Source of the DNA: Pseudomonas khavaziana
GTDB taxonomy: Bacteria; Pseudomonadota; Gammaproteobacteria; Pseudomonadales; Pseudomonadaceae
Reading direction: 5' to 3'
Length of the DNA stretch: 64,000 bases
NCBI RefSeq assembly: GCF_019145205.1
Contig: NZ_JAHSTT010000008.1
Span: forward strand, 62,001 to 126,000
Of the stretch, positions 1-8,760 are shown piece after piece (the first letter of the stretch is position 1; the number at the start of each line of letters is the position of its first letter). The translations under genes were made by a program, and so were the position numbers. The notes under the pieces were generated by a model. That model did not search any database and was not told the origin of the DNA. It saw only the letters and a list, made by a program, of their open reading frames with translations.

Positions 1-1874
1 CCGTCAAGACGGTGGTTGGCCAGCGGGTCAATGTGACCAGCAAGGTCTTCGCCGATGGCCATGACAAACTGGCGGTGCTGATTCGCTGGCGAGCGCGGGA
101 GGATGAAAGCTGGCACAGCGTGGTTATGACCGATGTGGGCAACAATGGCTGGGAGGGAGCGTTCAGCGTCGCCCAGCAGGGCCCGCATGAATACTGCATC
201 GAAGCCTGGATCGACACCTTCGCCAGCTTCTGCTACGAACTGCGCAAGAAACATGAGGCCGGGGTGCCGGTCAGCCTCGAACTGCAGGAAGGCCGCAGCC
301 TGGTGCTGCAGGCCGCCGAGCGCAGTGACAACGAACTGCGCGACCGATTGATGATTTTGCACCACGAACTCTCGGGCCTGTTGGAATCCGAGCAGGTGGC
401 GCTGTTCCTGCACGAAGACAGTGCGCATCTGATGACCCAGGCCGATCACCGCGCCTATCTGAGCGTCAGCCCGGCGTACCCGATTGATGTGGAGCGCGAA
501 GCGGCGCAATTTGCCAGTTGGTACGAGCTGTTTCCGCGCTCGATCACCGACGATCCGGGGCGCCACGGCACCTTCAACGATGTGCACTCGCGCTTGTCGA
601 TGATCCATGACATGGGCTTTGATGTGCTGTACTTCCCGCCGATCCATCCCATCGGCCGTAGCCATCGCAAGGGCAAGAACAATTCCCTGACGGCTGGCCC
701 CGATGATCCTGGCAGCCCCTATGCCATCGGTAGTGAAGAGGGCGGTCACGAGGCTATCCACCCGCAACTGGGTAGTCGCGACGATTTTCGCCGGTTGGTC
801 AAGGCTGCCGCCGACCATGGCCTGGAAATCGCCCTGGACTTCGCCATCCAGTGCTCCCAGGACCACCCATGGCTCAAGCAGCACCCGGGCTGGTTCAACT
901 GGCGCCCGGACGGCACGATCAAATACGCGGAAAATCCGCCAAAGAAATACCAGGACATCGTTAACGTCGATTTCTATGCAGCAGATGCGATCCCCGGCCT
1001 GTGGACCGAGCTGCGCGACATTGTGGTGGGTTGGGTGGAAGAGGGCGTCAAGACTTTTCGGGTCGACAACCCCCACACCAAGCCGCTGCCGTTCTGGCAG
1101 TGGCTGATCAGCGACGTGAGGGCGAAGTACCCTGAGGTGATCTTCCTCGCAGAAGCCTTCACTACCCCGGCGATGATGGCGCGCCTGGGCAAGGTCGGTT
1201 ACTCCCAGAGCTACACCTACTTCACCTGGCGCAACACCAAGGCCGAGTTGAGCGAATACCTCACGCAACTGAACCAGTCGCCATGGCGCGAATGCTATCG
1301 GCCGAATTTCTTCGTCAATACACCGGACATCAACCCGGCCTTTTTGCATCAGTCCGGGCGCCCCGGCTTCTTGATCCGTGCCGCCCTGGCGACCATGGGC
1401 TCGGGCCTGTGGGGCATGTATTCGGGCTTTGAGCTGTGCGAAGCCGCGCCGGTGCCGGGCAAAGAGGAATACCTGGATTCGGAGAAGTACGAAATCCGCC
1501 TCCGGGACTTCACCGCGCCCGGCAATATCATTGCCGAGATTGCCCAGCTCAACCGGATCCGCCGGCAGAACCCGGCGCTGCAGACCCATTTGGGACTCAA
1601 GCTCTACAACGCCTGGAATGACAATATCCTGTATTTCGGCAAGCGCAGTGAAGACGGCAGCAACTTTATCCTGGTGGCGGTCAACCTCGACCCCTTCAAT
1701 GCCCAGGAAGCGCATTTCGAGTTGCCGCTGTGGGAGATGGGCCTGCCGGACGACGCCCAGACCCAGGGTGAGGACTTGATGAACGGCCATCGCTGGACCT
1801 GGTACGGCAAGACCCAATGGACGCGGCTTGAACCGCAGATGCCATTTGGGATCTGGCGTATCACTGTTTCCTAG
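1..1874 (+). CDS. glgE: Alpha-1,4-glucan:maltose-1-phosphate maltosyltransferase (5' end cut)
   Basis: GlgE moves maltose units from maltose-1-phosphate onto the non-reducing end of alpha-1,4-glucans in the cytoplasm, the polymer-building step of the trehalose-to-glucan route. The reading frame is open to the first base, and the family normally has a longer N-terminus, so the start lies outside the window; the GTG at 12 is only the first possible start inside it. A GH13 core is visible: the nucleophile segment FRVDNPHTKP, the acid/base segment FLAEAFTTP and the late MYSGFELCE block. Downstream come treS-mak and glgB in the same direction, which fits a GlgE-pathway operon. The assignment is firm from motifs and context. 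Confidence 0.93.
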   Translation, partial: VKTVVGQRVNVTSKVFADGHDKLAVLIRWRAREDESWHSVVMTDVGNNGWEGAFSVAQQGPHEYCIEAWIDTFASFCYELRKKHEAGVPVSLELQEGRSLVLQAAERSDNELRDRLMILHHELSGLLESEQVALFLHEDSAHLMTQADHRAYLSVSPAYPIDVEREAAQFASWYELFPRSITDDPGRHGTFNDVHSRLSMIHDMGFDVLYFPPIHPIGRSHRKGKNNSLTAGPDDPGSPYAIGSEEGGHEAIHPQLGSRDDFRRLVKAAADHGLEIALDFAIQCSQDHPWLKQHPGWFNWRPDGTIKYAENPPKKYQDIVNVDFYAADAIPGLWTELRDIVVGWVEEGVKTFRVDNPHTKPLPFWQWLISDVRAKYPEVIFLAEAFTTPAMMARLGKVGYSQSYTYFTWRNTKAELSEYLTQLNQSPWRECYRPNFFVNTPDINPAFLHQSGRPGFLIRAALATMGSGLWGMYSGFELCEAAPVPGKEEYLDSEKYEIRLRDFTAPGNIIAEIAQLNRIRRQNPALQTHLGLKLYNAWNDNILYFGKRSEDGSNFILVAVNLDPFNAQEAHFELPLWEMGLPDDAQTQGEDLMNGHRWTWYGKTQWTRLEPQMPFGIWRITVS

Positions 1875-1891
1875 GCAAGTGGAGATCAGCG

Positions 1892-1917
1892 TGTGGGAGG
1901 GGGCAAACCCCCTCGCG
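1892..1917. repeat. REP-like hairpin between glgE and treS
   Basis: A TGTGGGAGGGGG arm, a CAAA loop and a CCCCCTC arm form a short GC stem in the 84-base gap between glgE and the treS start. It resembles the half-REP units elsewhere in the window. It may stabilise or separate the upstream message; there is no T-run, so it is not called a terminator. Confidence 0.5.
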
Positions 1918-1958
1918 CATTGACTGCATTTGCGTCTGCAGAACTTCAGGAGTTTCCA

Positions 1959-4900
1959 ATGGCGAAGAAACCCAAGGCAGCCACCTTTATCAAAGACCCG
2001 CTCTGGTACAAAGACGCGGTGATCTATCAGGTCCACGTCAAATCCTATTTCGATTCCAACAACGACGGCATCGGTGACTTTCCCGGCCTGATTGCCAAAC
2101 TCGACTACATTGCCGACCTTGGTGTGAACACCATCTGGCTGTTGCCGTTCTACCCCTCGCCACGCCGTGATGACGGCTACGATATTGCCGAGTACCGTGG
2201 CGTGCACAGCGACTACGGGACCATGGCCGACGCCAGGCGCTTCATCGCCGAAGCCCATAAACGCGGGTTGCGGGTGATCACCGAACTGGTGATCAACCAC
2301 ACCTCCGACCAGCACCCCTGGTTCCAGCGTGCGCGCAAGGCCAAGCCGGGCTCGGCGGCACGGGACTTCTACGTGTGGTCCGACGATGACCAGAAGTACG
2401 ACGGCACGCGCATTATTTTCCTCGACACTGAAAAGTCCAACTGGACCTGGGACCCGGTGGCGGGCCAATACTTCTGGCATCGCTTCTATTCGCACCAGCC
2501 CGACCTGAACTTCGATAACCCGCAAGTGATGAAAGCGGTGTTGTCGGTGATGCGCTATTGGCTCGACCTGGGCATCGACGGCCTGCGCCTGGATGCCATC
2601 CCCTACCTGATCGAGCGCGACGGCACCAATAACGAAAACCTTGCTGAAACCCACGATGTCCTCAAGCAGATCCGTGCCGAAATCGACGCCCATTACCCTG
2701 ACCGCATGCTGCTGGCCGAGGCCAACCAATGGCCGGAAGACACTCAGCTGTACTTTGGCGACCGCAAGGGCGATGACGGCGATGAATGCCACATGGCCTT
2801 CCACTTTCCGCTGATGCCGCGCATGTACATGGCATTAGCCCAGGAAGATCGCTTCCCTATCACTGATATCTTGCGTCAGACCCCGGAGATTCCCGCCAAC
2901 TGCCAATGGGCGATTTTCCTGCGCAACCACGATGAGCTGACTCTGGAAATGGTCACCGACAAGGAGCGCGACTACCTGTGGAACTACTACGCCGCCGACC
3001 GCCGCGCGCGTATCAACCTGGGCATCCGCCGGCGCCTGGCGCCGCTGATGGAGCGCGATCGCCGCCGTGTGGAGTTGCTCAACAGCTTGTTGCTGTCGAT
3101 GCCGGGCACGCCGACCCTGTATTACGGCGATGAAATCGGCATGGGCGACAACATCTACCTGGGCGACCGCGACGGCGTGCGTACACCGATGCAATGGTCC
3201 ATCGACCGCAACGGCGGTTTTTCCCGCGCCGACCCGGCCAGCCTGGTGTTGCCGCCGATCATGGATGCGCAATACGGTTATCAGTCGGTCAACGTCGAAA
3301 CCCAGGCCCAGGACCCGCACTCGCTGCTCAACTGGACCCGACGCATGCTCGCCGTGCGCAAGCAGTCCAAGGCGTTTGGCCGTGGCAGCCTGAAAATGCT
3401 GTCGCCAACCAATCGCCGCATTCTCGCCTATACCCGTGAGTACACCGGCGAAGATGGCCGCAGCGAGATCATCTTGTGCGTGGCCAACGTGTCGCGCAGC
3501 GCCCAGGCTGCGGAGCTGGACCTGTCTGCGTTTGCCGGCATGGTGCCGGTGGAGATGCTCGGCGGTAATGCGTTCCCACCCATCGGCCAACTGAATTTCC
3601 TGCTGACCCTGGCGCCCTATGGCTTCTACTGGTTTGTGCTGGCGGCGGAGAACCAAATGCCCAGCTGGCATGTGGAACCGGCGCAAAGCATGCCCGACTT
3701 CACCACCCTGGTACTGAAAAAACGCATGGAAGAATTGTTGGAAGAACCTTGCCGCACCAGTCTTGAGCAAACTTCACTGCCGGCTTGGCTGCCCAAGCGA
3801 CGCTGGTTTGCTGGCAAGGACATGGCTATCGACAGCGTGCACATCGCTTACGGCGTACGCTTTGGTGACCCGCAGCACCCGGTGTTGCTCAGTGAAATCG
3901 AGGTAACCAGTGGCGGCCAGGTCAGCCGTTATCAATTGCCGTTGGGCTTTCTGAGCGAAGACCAGTTCACCAGCGCCTTGCCCCAGCAATTGGCCCTGGC
4001 CCGTGTGCGGCGCACCCGCCAGGTAGGGTTGGTGACTGATGCGTTCAGCCTTGAGCATTTCATCCGTGCGGTGATCCAGGCCATGCAGGCCGGTACTGTG
4101 CTCAATTGCAATGAGGGTGATCTGCGCTTCGAGGCGACTCCACACTTGGCCGACCTGCAACTGACCGATGAATCAGCGGTGCGTTACTTGTCCGCCGAAC
4201 AATCCAACAGCTCGGTGGTAGTGGGCGAGAGCCTGGTGCTCAAGTTGATTCGAAAAGTCAGTGCCGGGGTGCACCCGGAGCTGGAAATGAGCGCCTACCT
4301 GACCACTGCGGGCTATCCGAATATCTCGCCATTGCTGGGTTCGATGAGCCGGCGTGATGTGCAAGGGCAGGACAACCTGCTGATGATTGCCCAGGGCTAC
4401 CTCAGTAATCAGGGCGATGCCTGGAGCTGGACCCAGAACAACCTGGAACGGGCGATCCGTGATGAGCTGGCTGAGGCGATCTCTGAACAGGAGCAGCACT
4501 ACAACGCTCTTGGCGAATTGGCAGATTTTGCCGAGGTGCTCGGCCAGCGCCTGGGAGAGATGCACTTGGTGCTGGGCGCGCCGACCGCCGACAAGGCCTT
4601 CAAGCCCGAAGTGACCACGGCCAAGGATACCCAGGCCTGGGCCAAGGATGTCGGCACCCAGATCGACCGCGCCCTGCAACTGCTCAAACTTCATCAAAGC
4701 CAGTTGAACCCCGCTGATCAGGCGTTGGTCAGTGAATTACTGGCGCAGAAAAAAGCCATCGCCGGGCATGTCCAGGCGCTGGCAAAGGCCACGCTAGGCG
4801 GGTTGCGCATCCGGGTGCATGGAGACTTGCACCTGGGCCAAGTGCTGGTAGTCAAGGGCGATGCCTACCTGATCGACTTTGAAGGCGAGCCCGCGCGGCC

Positions 4901-5306
4901 ACTGCATGAGCGGCGTGGCAAACACAGCCCCTATAAAGATGTGAGTGGTGTGTTGCGCTCCTTCGATTACGCGGCGGCCATGGCCCTGAATGTGCAAGGA
5001 GTGGATCACTCGCCGGAAGCGGACATTGCGCGCAAACGCGTGACTGATCGCTACCTGAATGAAGCCCGTCAGGCATTTACCCAGGCTTACCAGGCGGCGA
5101 CGGCTACACTGGCGCATGACTGGCAGGATGCCAACGGCCAGGACGCAGCGCTGACGTTGTTCAGCCTGGAGAAGGCTGCGTACGAAGTGGCCTACGAAGC
5201 GGAAAATCGCCCGACCTGGTTGCCGGTGCCCCTGCAAGGGCTGCACGGTTTGCTCAGCGGGCTAACACCTAAATCGAAACCTGTACGCGGTGGGGAGACC
5301 TCATGA
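1959..5306 (+). CDS. treS: Trehalose synthase-maltokinase fusion
   Basis: A bifunctional protein of 1115 residues. The N-terminal GH13 domain (about residues 10-560) interconverts trehalose and maltose; it shows GLRLDAIPYL with the nucleophile Asp, LAEANQWPED with the acid/base Glu, and FLRNHDELTL. The C-terminal half (about 610-1100) is a maltokinase with the kinase loop RVHGDLHLGQ and YLIDFEGEP, and makes maltose-1-phosphate for GlgE. ATG 1959 is chosen over the upstream in-frame GTG at 1893 because AGGAG (1948-1952) precedes it and the GTG lies in the REP-like hairpin. The stop overlaps the glgB start by four bases (ATGA), which implies coupled translation. Confidence 0.95.
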   Translation: MAKKPKAATFIKDPLWYKDAVIYQVHVKSYFDSNNDGIGDFPGLIAKLDYIADLGVNTIWLLPFYPSPRRDDGYDIAEYRGVHSDYGTMADARRFIAEAHKRGLRVITELVINHTSDQHPWFQRARKAKPGSAARDFYVWSDDDQKYDGTRIIFLDTEKSNWTWDPVAGQYFWHRFYSHQPDLNFDNPQVMKAVLSVMRYWLDLGIDGLRLDAIPYLIERDGTNNENLAETHDVLKQIRAEIDAHYPDRMLLAEANQWPEDTQLYFGDRKGDDGDECHMAFHFPLMPRMYMALAQEDRFPITDILRQTPEIPANCQWAIFLRNHDELTLEMVTDKERDYLWNYYAADRRARINLGIRRRLAPLMERDRRRVELLNSLLLSMPGTPTLYYGDEIGMGDNIYLGDRDGVRTPMQWSIDRNGGFSRADPASLVLPPIMDAQYGYQSVNVETQAQDPHSLLNWTRRMLAVRKQSKAFGRGSLKMLSPTNRRILAYTREYTGEDGRSEIILCVANVSRSAQAAELDLSAFAGMVPVEMLGGNAFPPIGQLNFLLTLAPYGFYWFVLAAENQMPSWHVEPAQSMPDFTTLVLKKRMEELLEEPCRTSLEQTSLPAWLPKRRWFAGKDMAIDSVHIAYGVRFGDPQHPVLLSEIEVTSGGQVSRYQLPLGFLSEDQFTSALPQQLALARVRRTRQVGLVTDAFSLEHFIRAVIQAMQAGTVLNCNEGDLRFEATPHLADLQLTDESAVRYLSAEQSNSSVVVGESLVLKLIRKVSAGVHPELEMSAYLTTAGYPNISPLLGSMSRRDVQGQDNLLMIAQGYLSNQGDAWSWTQNNLERAIRDELAEAISEQEQHYNALGELADFAEVLGQRLGEMHLVLGAPTADKAFKPEVTTAKDTQAWAKDVGTQIDRALQLLKLHQSQLNPADQALVSELLAQKKAIAGHVQALAKATLGGLRIRVHGDLHLGQVLVVKGDAYLIDFEGEPARPLHERRGKHSPYKDVSGVLRSFDYAAAMALNVQGVDHSPEADIARKRVTDRYLNEARQAFTQAYQAATATLAHDWQDANGQDAALTLFSLEKAAYEVAYEAENRPTWLPVPLQGLHGLLSGLTPKSKPVRGGETS

Positions 5307-7540
5307 GTTTTACACATAAAGAACCGCTGCAGCCCAAGCTGACGGCATTGCCGGCGTCCAAGGACGTCGAAGCGCTGGTGCGCGCCGAGCACCCCGATCC
5401 ATTCTCGATCCTGGGGCCCCATGACGACGAGCAGGGCGGCCAGTTTATCCGCGTCTTTCTGCCGGAGGCGCTGAGCGTCCAGGTGCTCAGCCGCGATGGC
5501 AGCGAGACCCTTGGCAGCCTGGAGGCGAACCAGGTACCGGGTTTGTTTGTCGGGCAGTTCAGCACGCGCCAGCCTTACCTGTTGAAAATCCAGTGGGCGG
5601 GCGGAGAGCAGATCACAGAAGATCCTTACAGCTTCAGTCAATTGTTGCTGGGGGAAATGGACCTCTACCTGTTTGCCGAAGGCAATCATCGCGACCTGGG
5701 TAGTTGCCTGGGGGCTCAGGTGACCAGCGTCGACGGCGTCGCGGGCGTGCGCTTTGCGGTATGGGCACCGAATGCACGGCGGGTCTCGGTGGTGGGCGAC
5801 TTCAATATCTGGGATGGTCGCCGTCATCCGATGCGCCTGCGCCATCCGTCTGGCGTCTGGGAGATTTTTATCCCGCGCCTGCAACCGGGCGCCGCCTACA
5901 AATATGAAATCCTCGGTGCCCATGGAATCCTGCCGCTCAAGGCCGATCCTATGGCCCTGGCCACCCAATTGCCGCCCGACACGGCCTCGAAAGTCGCCGC
6001 ACCCTTGCAGGTGGACTGGCAGGACCATGACTGGATGCAGGCCCGTGGCGACAAACAGAAATCCACTGCGCCGTTGTCGATCTATGAGCTGCACGTGGGC
6101 TCCTGGCAGTGCGAACTGGACGAGGCCGGCGAAGTCGCCCGCCAGTACGGCTGGCGTGAACTGGCCGAGCGCTTGATTCCCTATGTGCAGCAACTGGGCT
6201 TCACCCATATTGAGCTGATGCCGATCATGGAGCATCCCTTTGGTGGTTCCTGGGGCTATCAAGCCCTGTCGCAGTTCGCGCCCAGTGCACGCTTCGGCTC
6301 GCCGGAAGATTTCGCCTGGTTCGTCAATGCCTGCCATCAGGCGGATATCGGCGTGATCCTTGACTGGGTGCCGGCGCATTTCCCCACCGACACCCATGGT
6401 CTGGCGCAATTCGACGGCACGGCGTTGTACGAGTATGCCAACCCGCTGGAAGGCTTCCACCAGGACTGGGACACCCTGATCTACAACCTGGGTCGTACCG
6501 AGGTCCACGGCTTCATGCTGGCGTCGGCGTTGCACTGGCTCAAGCATTTCCATGTCGACGGTCTGCGGGTGGATGCGGTGGCGTCGATGCTGTACCGCGA
6601 CTATTCGCGCAAGGCTGGAGAGTGGGTGCCCAATCGCCATGGCGGCCGGGAAAACCTGGAAGCCATCGACTTCCTGCGGCACTTGAACGACGTGGTCGCC
6701 CTGGAAGCGCCGGGGGCCTTGGTGATTGCCGAGGAATCTACCGCCTGGCCCGGGGTCAGCCAGCCGACCCAACAGGGTGGCCTGGGGTTCAACTACAAGT
6801 GGAACATGGGGTGGATGCACGACTCGCTGCATTACATCCAGCAAGACCCGGTGTACCGCGCCCACCATCACAACGAACTGAGTTTTGGCCTGGTCTACGC
6901 CTGGTCCGAGCGTTTTATCCTGCCGATCTCCCACGACGAGGTGGTGCACGGCAAGCACTCGCTGATCGACAAGATGCCTGGCGATCGCTGGCAGAAGTTC
7001 GCCAACCTGCGCGCCTACCTGAGTTTCATGTGGATGCATCCGGGCAAGAAACTCTTGTTCATGGGCTGTGAGTTTGGCCAATGGCGCGAGTGGAACCATG
7101 ACCAGCAACTGGATTGGTACTTGTTGCAATACCCCGAGCACCGCGGCGTGCAGAAACTGGTGGGTGACTTGAACCGCCTGTATCGCGAGGAGCCGGCCCT
7201 GCACGAACAGGATGATGCACCCCAGGGCTTCCAATGGTTGATTGGCGATGACGCGATCAACAGCGTCTACGCCTGGCTGCGCTGGAGCAAGGACGGTAAG
7301 CCGGTGCTGGTGGTCGCCAACTTCACCCCGGTACCGCGTGAAGGCTATGCGGTGGGTGTGCCCTTCGGCGGGCGCTGGAGCGAGGTGATCAACAGTGATG
7401 CGGATACCTACGCCGGGTCAAACTTTGGCAACGGTGGAGAGGTGCTTGCCCAGGATGAGCCACGCCATGGGCAACCGGCGTCGTTGTCGTTGAACCTGCC
7501 GCCGTTGGGCGTACTGATTCTGCGCCCGCAGGGACTTTAA
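5303..7540 (+). CDS. glgB: 1,4-alpha-glucan branching enzyme
   Basis: GlgB cuts alpha-1,4 chains and rejoins them as alpha-1,6 branches, turning the linear product of GlgE into a branched glucan. At 745 residues it is full length for the family. Order: an N-terminal carbohydrate-binding module, a CBM48 (about 110-215, with FAVWAPNARRVSVVGDFN), then the GH13 core with GLRVDAVASMLYRDYSRK (nucleophile Asp), VIAEESTAWPG (acid/base Glu) and ISHDEVVHGK (transition-state Asp), and the C-terminal beta domain. It overlaps treS-mak by ATGA, so glgE, treS-mak and glgB probably form one transcript. Confidence 0.96.
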   Translation: MSFTHKEPLQPKLTALPASKDVEALVRAEHPDPFSILGPHDDEQGGQFIRVFLPEALSVQVLSRDGSETLGSLEANQVPGLFVGQFSTRQPYLLKIQWAGGEQITEDPYSFSQLLLGEMDLYLFAEGNHRDLGSCLGAQVTSVDGVAGVRFAVWAPNARRVSVVGDFNIWDGRRHPMRLRHPSGVWEIFIPRLQPGAAYKYEILGAHGILPLKADPMALATQLPPDTASKVAAPLQVDWQDHDWMQARGDKQKSTAPLSIYELHVGSWQCELDEAGEVARQYGWRELAERLIPYVQQLGFTHIELMPIMEHPFGGSWGYQALSQFAPSARFGSPEDFAWFVNACHQADIGVILDWVPAHFPTDTHGLAQFDGTALYEYANPLEGFHQDWDTLIYNLGRTEVHGFMLASALHWLKHFHVDGLRVDAVASMLYRDYSRKAGEWVPNRHGGRENLEAIDFLRHLNDVVALEAPGALVIAEESTAWPGVSQPTQQGGLGFNYKWNMGWMHDSLHYIQQDPVYRAHHHNELSFGLVYAWSERFILPISHDEVVHGKHSLIDKMPGDRWQKFANLRAYLSFMWMHPGKKLLFMGCEFGQWREWNHDQQLDWYLLQYPEHRGVQKLVGDLNRLYREEPALHEQDDAPQGFQWLIGDDAINSVYAWLRWSKDGKPVLVVANFTPVPREGYAVGVPFGGRWSEVINSDADTYAGSNFGNGGEVLAQDEPRHGQPASLSLNLPPLGVLILRPQGL

Positions 7541-7630
7541 GAGCTCTACCTGGCTGGACGCAGTTGTCCAGGCTACTGGCAGGGTGCCACAATGGCGCCT
7601 TTGTCGTAGCAGTCCAAACAGGCGGTTTGC

Positions 7631-8758
7631 ATGAATAGCTCCAGTCGTGCGCAGGACCAGGGCGACGTGATCGAGGAGCAGGTGCGAACTGATCGTTTGC
7701 ATCAGCTGTTTCGCCAGTCGTTCTCCGCGGTGTTCGGCAGTTACCTGGGCGCGGCCATGCTCTGCTGGCTGTGCTGGGATCGCTTTGAGCACAGTGTCAT
7801 GCTGGTATGGCTGGTGCTGCTGGCGGGTGCGTCGCTGTTGCGGCTGAAGATGTTCATGGACTGGTTTGGTTGCCCTCACAGCGAGCGCACCCCCGCTCGC
7901 TGGGAGCGTCGTTACTGGATCACACTGATGTTATCTGCCGGCATCTGGGGCGCTGGTGCGTTGGCGGTGATGCCCAGCGACGACCGGGTGTCCCAGGTGC
8001 TGGTCATGCTGTTCACTGTAGGCATGTCAGTCAGCGCGGTGTCGTGTTACTCGGCGTATCGCTATATGACGCTGGGGGCCATGGCGCTGGTGCTGCTGCC
8101 GTGTACGCTGTGGCTGTTGTTTCAGCCTTCGTCGATGCAGGTGGGGGTGGCGATCGCGGTGCTGGTGTTCTCGACCTTTGTGGTCAGTGCCACGCGCAAG
8201 CTGTCCGATGCCCTGGAAAAAGCTTTTCGCCTGACCCGGCAAATGGAACAGGCCCACACCATTTCAACCCATGCCGCTCAGACCGACGAACTCACCGGTC
8301 TGAAGAATCGTCGTGCTTTCTTCGAGCATGCCCAGTTGTTGTACACGCAGTGTCGGCAGAACCAGCAGCCGATGTGTGCGCTGATGCTGGACATGGACCA
8401 TTTCAAATACATCAACGACACCTACGGCCACCAGGCCGGTGACCAGGTGTTGCGCCAGGTCGGCGGTGTGATCAGTGCTTCGCTTCGTCAGGCCGACGTG
8501 TCCGGACGTCTGGGCGGTGAAGAGTTCGCTGTGCTGCTGCCCAATACGTCCCTGGAGACTGCGCGGACCATCGGTGAGCAACTGATCGAGTCGATTGCCG
8601 GCTTGAACGCTGAACCGGTGCAGGGCCTGACCGCCAGCCTCGGGGTGGCGTTGACCCAGGGCAACGAACAGGACCTGCACGACCTGATGAACGATGCCGA
8701 CCAGGCGCTGTACCGCGCCAAATCCCTGGGGCGCAACCAGGTCGTGGTGGCGCAGTAG
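7631..8758 (+). CDS. Membrane diguanylate cyclase (GGEEF)
   Basis: Makes cyclic di-GMP from two GTP at the inner membrane. The first 200 or so residues hold about five to six hydrophobic segments forming a membrane sensor module with no recognised ligand pocket. The GGDEF domain follows from TDELTGLKNRRAFF. The signature is GGEEF at residues 295-299 (active type), and an inhibitory I-site R-Q-A-D sits at 286-289, exactly five residues before it, so product feedback inhibition is expected. The gene is alone on its strand and faces the sensor kinase, with two bases between the stops. The input signal is unknown. Confidence 0.9.
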   Translation: MNSSSRAQDQGDVIEEQVRTDRLHQLFRQSFSAVFGSYLGAAMLCWLCWDRFEHSVMLVWLVLLAGASLLRLKMFMDWFGCPHSERTPARWERRYWITLMLSAGIWGAGALAVMPSDDRVSQVLVMLFTVGMSVSAVSCYSAYRYMTLGAMALVLLPCTLWLLFQPSSMQVGVAIAVLVFSTFVVSATRKLSDALEKAFRLTRQMEQAHTISTHAAQTDELTGLKNRRAFFEHAQLLYTQCRQNQQPMCALMLDMDHFKYINDTYGHQAGDQVLRQVGGVISASLRQADVSGRLGGEEFAVLLPNTSLETARTIGEQLIESIAGLNAEPVQGLTASLGVALTQGNEQDLHDLMNDADQALYRAKSLGRNQVVVAQ

Positions 8759-8760
8759 GC

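Noticed and set aside
5192..7234. 680-residue open frame on the minus strand across glgB
   Set aside because: It lies exactly opposite glgB, has no family motif, and its composition (His, Gln, Arg rich) is that of antisense frames in high-G+C coding DNA.
7554..7571. Terminator after glgB (CTGGAC/GTCCAG stem)
   Set aside because: The stem is short, and no T-run follows; not supported as a terminator.
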